Shown here: positions 17,197 to 26,048 of the stretch, piece by piece
Numbering within the stretch: position 1 is the first letter of the stretch
Layout of the letters: every line of letters begins with the position of its first letter
Assembly: GCA_040702975.1 (NCBI GenBank)
Contig: CP159990.1
Span: 4,092,001 to 4,156,000, forward strand
Direction of reading: 5' to 3'
Length of the DNA stretch: 64,000 nucleotides
Origin: Roseburia hominis
Lineage (GTDB): Bacteria > Bacillota > Clostridia > Lachnospirales > Lachnospiraceae
Notes under the pieces: generated by a model
What the model saw: only the letters and a program-made list of their open reading frames with translations
The model's database searches: none
Told to the model about the DNA's origin: nothing
Made by a program: the position numbers and the translations under genes

Positions 17197-17766
17197 TTAG
17201 AAATTTTTTCTGATGCAGTCGATGGACTTGTCGTAATGGACTTTTGCAACCTTGATGCTGACGCCCATGATCTTCGCCGCCTCTGTGATCGTGCGCTCCT
17301 GTAGCCCGATCAGTTCATACGCCTGCCTCTGACGGCCTGTCATCTTAGTCGCCACAATCTTCCGAAGCTTCAGCACCTCATCCGGCACATCTATATCTTC
17401 AAATGGATCGTAGCAGGCACTGGAAAGCACGCTGCTCTTGTCCAGATCACCATCCTCGCATTCGCCGGCGATATAATCTAAAGAAAGATTCCAGTCCATC
17501 GGGTACCTCTCTCCCGGATGTGCTTCTTCCCATTCCTTCTTAGCTGCCTTCTGCTCCGGCGTCAGTTTAGGATGACCGTTGCGTACATTGCAGGTAACCC
17601 AGTTGTCGTCCATCCTGTGGAGATCCTGTATCATGACCTCTGTCACGCCATCCTCTCCCGGCTTGATCACGTTGTAGGTTCTCCTGTAACCGCCCTTTCC
17701 GTCCGGAACATCCATCTCATAACGGTAAATGCCTCTCTGATCCCGTCTTGTCTTCTTGACTCTCAT
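17197..17766 (-). CDS. Phage sigma-region-4-like regulator
   Basis: 189 residues. The C-terminal 50 residues are a sigma-70 region 4 HTH: VATKMTGRQRQAYELIGLQERTITEAAKIMGVSIKVAKVHYDKSIDCIRKNF. The N-terminal part, RRDQRGIYRYEMDVPDGKGGYRRTYNVIKPG, is a conserved phage domain of unknown role. I start at MRVKKTRRD (ATG 17766) with AGGAG upstream; the longer frame has none. As the first gene of the minus-strand phage block, it may control early replication genes. An intrinsic terminator follows at once. Confidence 0.8.
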   Translation of the reverse strand: MRVKKTRRDQRGIYRYEMDVPDGKGGYRRTYNVIKPGEDGVTEVMIQDLHRMDDNWVTCNVRNGHPKLTPEQKAAKKEWEEAHPGERYPMDWNLSLDYIAGECEDGDLDKSSVLSSACYDPFEDIDVPDEVLKLRKIVATKMTGRQRQAYELIGLQERTITEAAKIMGVSIKVAKVHYDKSIDCIRKNF

Positions 17767-18205
17767 AATTGTCTCCTTTGCTGGCCTGGAGGCAATGAGA
17801 GCAGGGTACCCGATACGGACTTTTGACCGAAGTACCCCGGAACCAGCGAAAATAAGTGCGCAGGAAAACAAGGGTACTTACACCCACGTTCCGTCAGCTG
17901 CCTTTATCGCAACTGCTTTCCGTGGTATGTCGTATCCTGCCTCACTGCGCACATGTGGCCGATATGAATTTGTTATTTAGAATTCTGGAATCTGAATTTG
18001 CGTCCGCGGATTTTTATCTCTTATTTACAGTAGCCAAATCTGTAATCTTGTGATATGATAATTGTGTATATCCGGCATCACATAGCCATATCAACGGAAG
18101 CATAGTCTCCAGATTTAATCCTGCTTCCATCTTAATAAATCGAATGGGCAAGGATGGTTATGTGGGGATATGCTTAGACAATGCAGGACAAAGAAGGACA
18201 AAAAA
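17767..18205. other. 439-bp divergent intergenic region between prophage and defence cassette
   Basis: No gene is visible. On the plus strand there is a TATGAT -10-like box at 18054-18059 without a good -35, and an inverted repeat GGAAGC/GCTTCC (18096-18101 and 18123-18128) upstream of the NACHT gene. On the minus-strand side the hexamer GTACCC or its complement recurs three times between 17804 and 17880, near the regulator start, and could be an operator. I saw no attachment site or integrase. Confidence 0.35.
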
Positions 18206-20605
18206 ATGGATTTCAGAGAATTTATTCATAGATTGGCCTCTGTCATCAGTGCTGGAGGAAGCACAGCCGCATTTACCCGTTCGGTATTTGAAGCTATCCT
18301 TTCTGAAGAAGGTCAAATTATTCTGGATGAGTATCAATCCAGCAGCTACAAATCCTTTTATAATGGTCAGGCGAAAATATCGCGCCTTGCCAAGAAAATA
18401 AATGCTTACATAGAGCCCATGAATTTCTCGGATTATATCTATCAGTTTTCTGATGCCGCAGTTGAAAACCTCTGCACTCAATTTGCTGATGTTCTTCCGG
18501 AAATTACCCCTCACAATGCAGGAGAACGGCTCGCTGACCTATTTGTGTCAATAATTACCGAAGCCGCCAGGGCAACTAAAAGAAGCACCCCGAAGAGTGC
18601 TTCTAAAAAGAATGATGATATTCCGCCAATCATTATCAGCCCGGATGCTATTGCCCCGGATCTCGCCACAGTTAAGGACGGCGTATTATATATGCAGGGC
18701 ATCCCCCAAGAAAACGGCGAAGATCTTAATCCATTCCAAAGATACTTAGACACGGCTTCTGCATATTTCTCGACGAAGAAAACCCTTCTTTATGCTGAAA
18801 AGCCGCATCCTTTTTATGACATATATGTATGCAACGATATCAAGTACCGAAAGTATAAGATTACTGGTTCAAGGGATCTAAAAGAGGAGAAAACTATACA
18901 GAATGCCTCAATAGAGATTTTAGAAAAAGAATCCAAATACATTATCATTGAGGGTATCGGTGGAATCGGAAAGTCCATGCTTCTGACACACCTTTTCCTT
19001 TCGTCTGCTCCAAATGCCGGCGAGTACGGACGCACACCGCTCCTGCTCTCATTGAAGGACTACAAAGAAGATACAAACAGTATTGTAGATTTCATATGGA
19101 AGTCCGTAAAAGATTTTGACCCCGCTTTAACTCATGCAAATGTGATAAACAGCCTCCAGAACAAGGAACTTGTTCTTTTAATGGATGGTCTTGATGAAAT
19201 CCAGACCTCCGCCCGCGATTCTTTTGACACCGATTTAGAAGCATTTATCAAATCATATCCTGGCAATATGATTGTCATTACATCGCGTCCCGTTTATTCC
19301 TTCATTGCATATTCCAAGTTTTCAGTGTTTGATATCAAACCTTTAACCAAGCCACAGGCCATCGCTCTTATCAATAAACTGGAGTTCTGGGATATCACAG
19401 CAAAGAAGAATTTTATGGAAGCTCTGGATCGTCAGCTTTATTCTTCTCACTACCAATTTGCGAGTAATCCTTTGCTTCTGACCATAATGCTGATGACCTA
19501 CTCATCATTCGGAGAAGTCCCTGCAAAGATGCATGTATTCTACTCCAAAGCATATGAAACCATGGCAAGGCTTCATGATGCAACAAAAGGATCATTCAAA
19601 CGACCTCTTCACACCAAACTCACTCCTGAGGACTTTGCAAAACTCTTTGCTGAATTTTGTGCACGAACATATAAGGATGAAGAGCTGGAGTTTACCGAAA
19701 TAACTTTCTCTTCATACATGAAGAAAGTACTTAAAGATACACTGGCAGAGAAAAGCGGCGTAACACCTCATGATTTTCTTTTGGATCTCACTGACAACCT
19801 CTGCATCATGTATCGTGAAGGCGAAAAGTATTATTTTATACATCGCTCTTTTCAAGAATATTTTGCGGCAGTCCACTTCGCCTCTGGATATGATGCCAAA
19901 TTATATAAAGTCGGAAATTTCTTTGAGAAGACGAAGCATCGCTCATATACAGACAGAACTTTTGAAATGCTCTATGACATGATCCCGGAAAAGATCGAAA
20001 GATATATTTTCTTTCCATATCTCCAGGATATGCTAAAAAAATGTTCTGCCGCGGGCAACGATGAAGAGTATTGGGCGTTTCTTGAAGACCAATATCCAGC
20101 ACTATATTATCAAGAAGGGGAAAACGGAGAATCCTATTTTAATGAAGCTCAGTCATTTTTATATAAGGCTATTATCAAAGCTAAATCTCTCGATTCCTTC
20201 CAAGATTTTGACGATCTATCTTGGCCAAAACAAATATATGATTTGCCTACCAGATATTCCGTAAAGGCATATGAGTATTTTCTGGATACAGATGTGTATT
20301 CAGAAATACAGAATCCTGATCAGATTACAGATGCACAGATGGAAGACACCACTTATATATTTGAAGATGAATTGCCTTATCAGTATGAATCGCTTTTCGG
20401 GAAACCTGATCAAACAGGAAGCACTATAGAAATCGAGATTTATCAGCTAAGGCATAACCCGTCAAAATATGCTGCGCTTCGCCGATTTATGGAGCAACCA
20501 GGCTTCCCACTGCTGGAGGAATTTCAAAGCATTAAAGAATACTATAATGAACTGCAGTCTATGGTTCAAAAGGAAAATGATTCGGACGATTTATTTGATG
20601 ATTAG
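18206..20605 (+). CDS. NACHT-domain STAND NTPase (probable anti-phage sensor)
   Basis: 799 residues. The NTPase core has Walker A EGIGGIGKS (about residues 249-257) and Walker B LLMDGLDE (about 324-331), then sensor-like VITSRP and a helical NACHT tail with FIHRSFQEYFAAVHFAS. The N-terminal 240 residues are helical with no recognised effector motif, and the C-terminal 250 residues are a variable sensor-like region. Bacterial NACHT proteins act as inflammasome-like phage sensors. The start at 18206 follows GAAGGAC. It heads a plus-strand run with HTH, PLD nuclease, Z1 and Vsr genes at 2-19 bp spacings, so it is probably part of that system rather than a passenger. Confidence 0.88.
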   Translation: MDFREFIHRLASVISAGGSTAAFTRSVFEAILSEEGQIILDEYQSSSYKSFYNGQAKISRLAKKINAYIEPMNFSDYIYQFSDAAVENLCTQFADVLPEITPHNAGERLADLFVSIITEAARATKRSTPKSASKKNDDIPPIIISPDAIAPDLATVKDGVLYMQGIPQENGEDLNPFQRYLDTASAYFSTKKTLLYAEKPHPFYDIYVCNDIKYRKYKITGSRDLKEEKTIQNASIEILEKESKYIIIEGIGGIGKSMLLTHLFLSSAPNAGEYGRTPLLLSLKDYKEDTNSIVDFIWKSVKDFDPALTHANVINSLQNKELVLLMDGLDEIQTSARDSFDTDLEAFIKSYPGNMIVITSRPVYSFIAYSKFSVFDIKPLTKPQAIALINKLEFWDITAKKNFMEALDRQLYSSHYQFASNPLLLTIMLMTYSSFGEVPAKMHVFYSKAYETMARLHDATKGSFKRPLHTKLTPEDFAKLFAEFCARTYKDEELEFTEITFSSYMKKVLKDTLAEKSGVTPHDFLLDLTDNLCIMYREGEKYYFIHRSFQEYFAAVHFASGYDAKLYKVGNFFEKTKHRSYTDRTFEMLYDMIPEKIERYIFFPYLQDMLKKCSAAGNDEEYWAFLEDQYPALYYQEGENGESYFNEAQSFLYKAIIKAKSLDSFQDFDDLSWPKQIYDLPTRYSVKAYEYFLDTDVYSEIQNPDQITDAQMEDTTYIFEDELPYQYESLFGKPDQTGSTIEIEIYQLRHNPSKYAALRRFMEQPGFPLLEEFQSIKEYYNELQSMVQKENDSDDLFDD

Positions 20606-20623
20606 TACCAGGAGGAAAGCTTA

Positions 20624-20827
20624 ATGAGAATCAGTTACAACAAACTATGGAAACTACTAATTGACAAGGGGATGAACAAACGCGACCTCAAAGCTGTATC
20701 TGGCGTAAGTTCAGCATCTATAGCCAAATTAGGGAAATGTGAAAACATAACCACTGATGTGCTTCTTAAAATATGTGAATCTCTGAATGTTCATCTTGAT
20801 GACATCATGGAAACCATTGACGAATAG
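20624..20827 (+). CDS. Mini Xre/Cro-type HTH regulator (67 aa)
   Basis: 67 residues, essentially one HTH_26/Xre domain: LWKLLIDKGMNKRDLKAVSGVSSASIAKLGKCENITTDVLLKICESLNV. Such minimal regulators control restriction-modification and defence operons. The ATG follows AGGAGGAAAGCTTA. It lies between NACHT and the nuclease gene and probably represses the operon. It resembles the 65-aa regulator at 53096-53293, which guards the phosphorothioation island. Confidence 0.88.
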   Translation: MRISYNKLWKLLIDKGMNKRDLKAVSGVSSASIAKLGKCENITTDVLLKICESLNVHLDDIMETIDE

Positions 20828-20838
20828 GAGGTCAGATA

Positions 20839-21999
20839 ATGAATTTACTTTATTCAGATATCCTACCGCTGGGAACGGAGGATGACCAGAAAACAATTAT
20901 AGATAGTTTCAAAGAACAGCTTTCTCAAGCTGACCGCTTAGAAATTGCTGTGGGATATGTTTCACGCGCATCTTTGGAAGAATTGGATGCATTGGTTTCA
21001 AATGCCGGAGTAAAGCAGGTTTGCCTGAATATCGGCATGTACTACATTGAAGGCATGCCGGAAGGTTCCTATCATACAGCTCTTAAGATTAACCGAAAAT
21101 GGCAAGCCTCAGGGATAGGTGAAATTAAAATTGTACGTACATTCAAATACCATGGAAAAATCTACTGCTTTTACAAGGATGGAGTCCCTTTTGCTGCAAT
21201 TATGGGTTCGGCTAACCTCGGCGTGATTAAACTCGAAGCCTCTAACAGACGGCAATATGAGATTTCTTCCCTTACAACCGATCCAACAGAGTGCAAAGAG
21301 ATTTCCGCTTTTTTAGAAAAACTGAAAGCCCCGATCTGCTCAGCTAACATTGAGGACGTACCTGATATGCCGCTGATATTTGAAAAGAATACGGCACTTA
21401 CCGGGATAGAACTTGTAACAGAAGTACCGCCTTCAAATGTCGAATTCTACAAAAGATGCTCAGCATACGCATCCTTTCTTCTCCCTCTTAAGGTCCCGGC
21501 ATCTGATGAGAGGCATATGGATGATGGCAAGCATTTCACAAAATCTAATGTAAATGTCTGCTATGCAGCACCCCGAAGCAAAAGAAAGTCACGAGACTGG
21601 TATGAAACCCAGCTTACAGTTGCAAAAGAAATTACACGCATTGACGGATATCCAGAAAAGAACAAGCCTTTCTTCATAATCACTGATGACGGATATTGGT
21701 TCAAGGCACATACAACCAGTGACGGAAACAAACAGTTCAGTGCTGTTGGAGATGAATTGATTATGGGCCGGTGGCTCAAAGGTCGTCTTGCCGCCGCAGG
21801 TCTTGTGGTTCCTGTAAATGATACTCAGCGGGATACGGAGCGAAAAGGGATGATTACAAAAGAAATTCTTCAGGAATATGGGTGTGAGAACTTGTATCTG
21901 AAAAAAACAGGTCAGACCGCTTTAGATGAAGACGGCACCCCTTTGGACGTGTGGATGCTCTCGTTCAAGCCCGATGATATGGAAGGAGATGACGAATAA
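20839..21999 (+). CDS. NgoFVII-like PLD-fold restriction endonuclease
   Basis: 386 residues. A single phospholipase-D-type site is visible: HGKIYCFYKDG (His105, Lys107) followed by MGSANLG (about 122-128), the HxK...GSxN arrangement of NgoFVII/BfiI-class restriction nucleases, which dimerise to form one active site. The C-terminal 190 residues probably recognise DNA. It would cut DNA lacking the methylation placed by the Dcm at 24313. The start follows AGGAGGTCAGATA, and its stop overlaps the Z1 start as TAATG. Confidence 0.88.
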   Translation: MNLLYSDILPLGTEDDQKTIIDSFKEQLSQADRLEIAVGYVSRASLEELDALVSNAGVKQVCLNIGMYYIEGMPEGSYHTALKINRKWQASGIGEIKIVRTFKYHGKIYCFYKDGVPFAAIMGSANLGVIKLEASNRRQYEISSLTTDPTECKEISAFLEKLKAPICSANIEDVPDMPLIFEKNTALTGIELVTEVPPSNVEFYKRCSAYASFLLPLKVPASDERHMDDGKHFTKSNVNVCYAAPRSKRKSRDWYETQLTVAKEITRIDGYPEKNKPFFIITDDGYWFKAHTTSDGNKQFSAVGDELIMGRWLKGRLAAAGLVVPVNDTQRDTERKGMITKEILQEYGCENLYLKKTGQTALDEDGTPLDVWMLSFKPDDMEGDDE

Positions 22000-23843
22000 T
22001 GCAATATCTGAAAACATACTTGAATAAAATCATTGAGCGTGGAAATGTAGGACTTGCAGATTCAATCTCTGCAACTGCAGAGGATGTAGGCAACAATTAT
22101 TTAAAAAAATTCTCTTTCACAAGCCATGAAATAGGTCTTCTTTTTGGGAATGTCCAATCCGGGAAGACAGGACAGATGTTTGGAATCATGTGCAAAGCAA
22201 CAGATTTAGGATTCCCGGTTTTTGTCCTGCTTACAACTGATAATGTTGTCCTCCAGCAGCAGACGCTTGATCGGGTTAAATCAGATCTTGATGGATACTG
22301 CATATGCGGCGAAAATGATGCACGCCTATTCGCAGACAATAGCCTTATGCTCCCTACGATTGTTGTTCTGAAGAAGAATGCCCGTATCCTGAAATTATGG
22401 GCTAACATTTTCAATTCAACAGGCTTCATGAGAGGTAATCCTCTTTTTATCGTAGACGATGAAGCAGATGCGGCATCTCTCAATACACTTGTGAATAAAA
22501 ACCGCCAGTCTTCAATCAACAAATACTTAAGCTCTATTCGCGATGGTGCAGCAAGCAGTTTATACCTCCAGGTAACCGGTACACCGCAGGCCATTTTCTT
22601 ACAGACTTTAGGCTCTGGATGGCATCCGCTGTTCACCCATTATTTCAAGCCTGGCAAGGGATATTTGGGCGGTGACTTTTTCTTTCCTAAAAACAGCAAG
22701 GCTGATTGTGTAACATATCTTGATACCCTTGATAACGCAGAGAGAAATATCGTAATCCGTCATCTTCTGGTTTCATCACAGATTCTCTTGTCCGGAGGAA
22801 ATGTCTCTAACTGCCTGATACATCCAAGTGTGCGCCAGTCAGCTCACCAAAAGTTTGCAGACAGCATTTCATCAGAATTGAATTGGTGCAGGGATAATAT
22901 TAGCGGGGATTTCAAGAGCATCCTGAAAAAACAATATGACCTGCTGAATCCTTCAAAATCTGAAAAACAGCCATTTAATCAGATATTTGACATGGCCTCA
23001 AAAATTCTTGCTAATAACGAAGCAAAGGTTATCATAATGAATGGCAAAACCGACATCGACAGCGATGAATATGCTTCTGGATGCAATTTTGTGGTCGGCG
23101 GAAACACTCTCGGACGAGGTGTTACATTTCCAAGCCTTCAAACAATCTATTACACACGTTCCAGTAAAAAACCTCAAGCTGATACTATGTGGCAACATAG
23201 CCGCATGTTCGGATATGACCGCGATCCCGGAATGATGATGGTTTATATTGACGAACACCTGTATAAACTTTTCGCTGATATCAATGCCACCAACAACGCA
23301 ATTATTTCTCAGGTTGAGCAAGGTCTTGATGATGTAAAGATCTATTATCCGGAGGGACTAAATCCTACCAGAAAAAATGTCCTGGATACAGACCACGTTA
23401 CAGCTATCTCCGGCGGAACCAACTACTACCCGTTCTATCCGGACAATAATACCATTGAACAGATATCAGAACTTCTGGAACCATTTACTGAAACAGAACC
23501 ATACTATCAGGTAAGCCTGCGCTTGATGAAAGAAATCCTCTCTCATATTATTACAGACTCGGATTTCAGCCTTCCATCATTCCAGGCAATTCTTGACACT
23601 ATGCTTGCAGAAGCACCCACAACACAGGGAATTCTTATTGTCCGCCGCAACAGAGATGTTGCCCAAGGAACAGGCGCATTACTGTCCCCAAATGATTGGC
23701 AACTCGGCGGATCCTTCCCTCGTAAAGTCGTTCTCACCATGTATCAGGTTACAGGCACAAAAGGATGGGGAGGCAAGCAGTTATGGGTTCCAAATATTAA
23801 GCTTCCGCAAGGTGCTGTTTACTATGATGTAATCGAGGACTGA
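21999..23843 (+). CDS. Z1-domain NTPase of a restriction system
   Basis: 614 residues. It has Walker A LLFGNVQSGKTGQM (about residues 48-61), Walker B FIVDDEADAASLN, and the Z1 signatures VVGGNTLGRGVTFPSL and ADTMWQHSRMFGYDRD. Z1 proteins are helicase-like ATPases found with NgoFVII-type nucleases, Vsr and C5 methylases; they are thought to translocate or remodel DNA for restriction. The TAATG overlap with the PLD nuclease gene and a 1-bp gap to vsr show a single operon. The gene is intact. Confidence 0.92.
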   Translation: MQYLKTYLNKIIERGNVGLADSISATAEDVGNNYLKKFSFTSHEIGLLFGNVQSGKTGQMFGIMCKATDLGFPVFVLLTTDNVVLQQQTLDRVKSDLDGYCICGENDARLFADNSLMLPTIVVLKKNARILKLWANIFNSTGFMRGNPLFIVDDEADAASLNTLVNKNRQSSINKYLSSIRDGAASSLYLQVTGTPQAIFLQTLGSGWHPLFTHYFKPGKGYLGGDFFFPKNSKADCVTYLDTLDNAERNIVIRHLLVSSQILLSGGNVSNCLIHPSVRQSAHQKFADSISSELNWCRDNISGDFKSILKKQYDLLNPSKSEKQPFNQIFDMASKILANNEAKVIIMNGKTDIDSDEYASGCNFVVGGNTLGRGVTFPSLQTIYYTRSSKKPQADTMWQHSRMFGYDRDPGMMMVYIDEHLYKLFADINATNNAIISQVEQGLDDVKIYYPEGLNPTRKNVLDTDHVTAISGGTNYYPFYPDNNTIEQISELLEPFTETEPYYQVSLRLMKEILSHIITDSDFSLPSFQAILDTMLAEAPTTQGILIVRRNRDVAQGTGALLSPNDWQLGGSFPRKVVLTMYQVTGTKGWGGKQLWVPNIKLPQGAVYYDVIED

Positions 23844-23844
23844 T

Positions 23845-24261
23845 ATGGCAGATACGCATTCCAAAGAAGTGAGAAGCATGAATATGTCTCACATCCGAAG
23901 CACTAATTCTAAGCCAGAAGAAACTGTCAGGAAGATCCTGTTTTCTCATGGATTCAGGTACAGAAAAAATGTTAAGACCCTGCCTGGCAAGCCAGATATC
24001 GTCCTTCCGAAATACAAGACCGTTATCTTTGTAAATGGGTGCTTCTGGCATAAACACAACTGCCCAAGATTTGTTTGGCCTTCTTCCAATACTGACTATT
24101 GGATTCCCAAGATACAACGGAATGTTGAGCGGGACATCTCCAACCATGCAGAACTCGCCTCTCTTGGATGGAAAGTTATTGTTGTCTGGGAATGTGAATT
24201 GAAAAAGAAATGCCTCGATGACACCATGACCCGCGTAGAAAATGAAATACTATCTCAGTAA
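23845..24261 (+). CDS. vsr: Very short patch repair endonuclease
   Basis: 138 residues carrying the family signature: MSHIRSTNSKPEETVRKILFSHGFRYR, catalytic GKPDIVLPKYKTVIFVNGCFWHKHNC and a late VIVVWECEL. Vsr nicks 5' of T in T:G mismatches made by deamination of 5-methylcytosine, protecting the genome from mutations caused by the neighbouring Dcm. The start is 1 bp after the Z1 stop. A bidirectional terminator separates it from the convergent methylase gene. Confidence 0.96.
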   Translation: MADTHSKEVRSMNMSHIRSTNSKPEETVRKILFSHGFRYRKNVKTLPGKPDIVLPKYKTVIFVNGCFWHKHNCPRFVWPSSNTDYWIPKIQRNVERDISNHAELASLGWKVIVVWECELKKKCLDDTMTRVENEILSQ

Positions 24262-24273
24262 ATAAGCTACCAA

Positions 24274-24310
24274 AATAGCCAGCTGATCGTCTTATGATCA
24301 ACTGGCTATT
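24274..24310. terminator. Bidirectional intrinsic terminator between vsr and dcm
   Basis: A perfect 9-bp stem AATAGCCAG/CTGGCTATT, extended inside by TGATC/GATCA, lies between the two convergent stop codons (24261 and 24313). T-rich sequence follows on the plus strand and A-rich sequence precedes, so it can end both transcripts. Confidence 0.88.
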
Positions 24311-24312
24311 AT

Positions 24313-25374
24313 TTATTCGTTTATGCTTGCATCTATTGCATCGTAGTCAATTCCAGCAAAGCATTTCAGAATTGCTTCAAATATTATTTTGGCACCTTGA
24401 CACGGAACTGCCATTCCAATCTGCTTACGCACACTTTCCTTACTGCCAAGGAACTCATAGTCATCTGGAAATGTTTGAAGTCTTGCACGTTCTCTATTTG
24501 TGAGAGCCCTCGGTTCTTCCCAATGATATATATGCGTGCCGCCTCCGCCGCTGCCTGTAACAGTATAGGAAGGCTTATCTGGATCCAGCCTCTTATAAAT
24601 CTGACTGATTTTTGCTCCTTTGATATTGAGTTTCAGTTCATCCGGTAAATCTGCTGTAAAAGCATTTTGTCCAGGAAGAATATGTCTCAGTCTCTCAACA
24701 ACTTGCCGTGACTGTCTTGTTGGCTCGTTATTAAAAGCATCAGCTGCGATGGGCGGATTCTCTATTGCATTCCTGCAGGTATTATCAATATCCGCATATG
24801 GGGCAGTAGATGGAACCCGAAACTCGACATCAATATCATTTCTGATTCCTACGATAATCAAACGATGTCTCGCCTGCGGTACACCATATTCTTCAAATTT
24901 ATATAAGTGCGGTGTTATCTTATATCCTGCTCCTTCAAGTTCCGAAAGGATCTTTTTAAGCGCCTTACCTTCATTGGCACTTCTTAGACCACCAACATTC
25001 TCTGCCAGAAACCACTGTGGTCTGAATTGTCTAAGCGCCTTAACACCGTATGAATATAAAGGACCGAAAGTCCCATTCATCCCTTTCTGTTCACCTACTA
25101 CACTATAATCGTTGCATGGGAAACCGAACGCCAACGCATCTATAGGTGCAAGCTGATCCATATCAAAAGTTCTTATATCAGCGTGGTAAACAGACTCCAA
25201 ATTATCTGGACATATATTATGCCTATATGTCTCACAAGTATCTGCGTCATAATCATTTGCCCACTGGTGGACAATACCCCATTCGGGATCATTTATATCT
25301 GCGTGTGTGGCTCCCCAGCCTATACCGCCAGGACCGCAGAATAATTCTCCAAGATGAAAAATCATATCTATCAC
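24313..25374 (-). CDS. C5 DNA cytosine methyltransferase of the restriction cassette
   Basis: 353 residues with full C5-methylase motifs: GELFCGPGGIGWGA (I), catalytic Cys in LAFGFPCNDYSVVGEQKG (IV), LAENVGGL (VI), QARHRLIIVGIR (VIII) and TNRERARLQTFPDDYEF (IX-X). It protects host DNA from the convergent PLD nuclease system, and the presence of Vsr supports 5-methylcytosine as its product. The start overlaps the upstream regulator stop as ATGA. A second ATG three codons later is possible. It is unrelated in detail to the phage methylase at 3160. Confidence 0.95.
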   Translation of the reverse strand: MIDMIFHLGELFCGPGGIGWGATHADINDPEWGIVHQWANDYDADTCETYRHNICPDNLESVYHADIRTFDMDQLAPIDALAFGFPCNDYSVVGEQKGMNGTFGPLYSYGVKALRQFRPQWFLAENVGGLRSANEGKALKKILSELEGAGYKITPHLYKFEEYGVPQARHRLIIVGIRNDIDVEFRVPSTAPYADIDNTCRNAIENPPIAADAFNNEPTRQSRQVVERLRHILPGQNAFTADLPDELKLNIKGAKISQIYKRLDPDKPSYTVTGSGGGGTHIYHWEEPRALTNRERARLQTFPDDYEFLGSKESVRKQIGMAVPCQGAKIIFEAILKCFAGIDYDAIDASINE

Positions 25375-25697
25375 CCTCTCTTCTTTAAGATGTAGTCGAT
25401 CTCTGACTGAACATGCTGCTTATCTTCGTCATCCAGTAAGGCGACATTTTTGAAACCAGAATGGTACTCTTCAATATCAGATTCATCAAACAAGCCCGCC
25501 ATCAAGCACATAGGAATAACAGGTGCCTCATAAAGATCTGCCAGTTTTCTGATTTCCGATAACTTAAGATTGCACCAAGCTCCATTCTCAGCCTTTGAGA
25601 GTCTCGAATCGGTAATACCTGTTTTCTCATAGACCTTATATAAGCTAAGCCCGCAATCGTTTCGTAGCTGTTTTAGATGCTCCCCTAAATTCTGCAT
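25371..25697 (-). CDS. Xre-family regulator of the methylase gene
   Basis: 108 residues. An N-terminal HTH_3 domain, LGEHLKQLRNDCGLSLYKVYEKTGITDSRLSKAENG, is followed by an acidic C-terminal half, DESDIEEYHSGFKNVALLDDEDKQH, ending in KKRG. This is a controller-type regulator, translationally coupled to dcm by an ATGA overlap. It has a near-perfect sigma-70 promoter 18 bp upstream, with inverted GCTGCGAAA repeats inside and beyond it that are likely its own operators. Confidence 0.9.
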   Translation of the reverse strand: MQNLGEHLKQLRNDCGLSLYKVYEKTGITDSRLSKAENGAWCNLKLSEIRKLADLYEAPVIPMCLMAGLFDESDIEEYHSGFKNVALLDDEDKQHVQSEIDYILKKRG

Positions 25698-25714
25698 AGT
25701 ACCACCTCTAAATC

Positions 25715-25743
25715 ATTATACTAATACCGCTGCGAAATGTCAA
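25715..25743 (-). promoter_or_regulatory. Consensus sigma-70 promoter of the xre-dcm pair with candidate operators
   Basis: Read on the minus strand: TTGACA (25743-25738), 17-bp spacer, TATAAT (25720-25715), then a short leader to the ATG at 25697. The spacer carries GCTGCGAAA (25729-25737), and an inverted copy lies in the palindrome GCTGC-attttc-GCAGC at 25761-25776. The arrangement suits autorepression by the Xre protein. Confidence 0.88.
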
Positions 25744-26048
25744 GTGTTTTTTTCTGTTTCGCTGCATTTTCGCAGCATTCGAGGCCTCCCATTCATCTGC
25801 CACTTGTCATGTCCCCGGATGCTCCGTACCGCCTGCCACAGGGTGTTTGCCCTGCCGTGCTGGTGGTATGGATAAGAAGCCTTATGCTTGTGGAATATGA
25901 TCACGGTTCCCTGCTCCGGATACTCCGGATTGTGCAGATACCAGTAATGCCCCGTATTCCGGCTCATGATCGTCACATCATAGGCGTCCGCGGTGATGAT
26001 GGAAAAATACTTCGGATCCAGGCATTTCAGATCTTCATTACTGAACAT
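25740..26048 (-). CDS. Conserved mobile-element protein of unknown function (102 aa)
   Basis: 102 residues from MFSNEDLKCLDPKYFSIITADAYDVTIMSRNTGH. A central HNPEYPEQGTVIIFHKHKASYPYHQHG has several conserved-looking His and Tyr residues, with a basic C-terminus. I recall such proteins next to ParA/ParB in Clostridia mobile elements but know no function. The ATG at 26048 follows GAAGGAGGCTGTCC and overlaps the parB end. Its 3' end runs into the xre promoter region, so the defence cassette was joined exactly at the end of this gene. Confidence 0.72.
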   Translation of the reverse strand: MFSNEDLKCLDPKYFSIITADAYDVTIMSRNTGHYWYLHNPEYPEQGTVIIFHKHKASYPYHQHGRANTLWQAVRSIRGHDKWQMNGRPRMLRKCSETEKNT

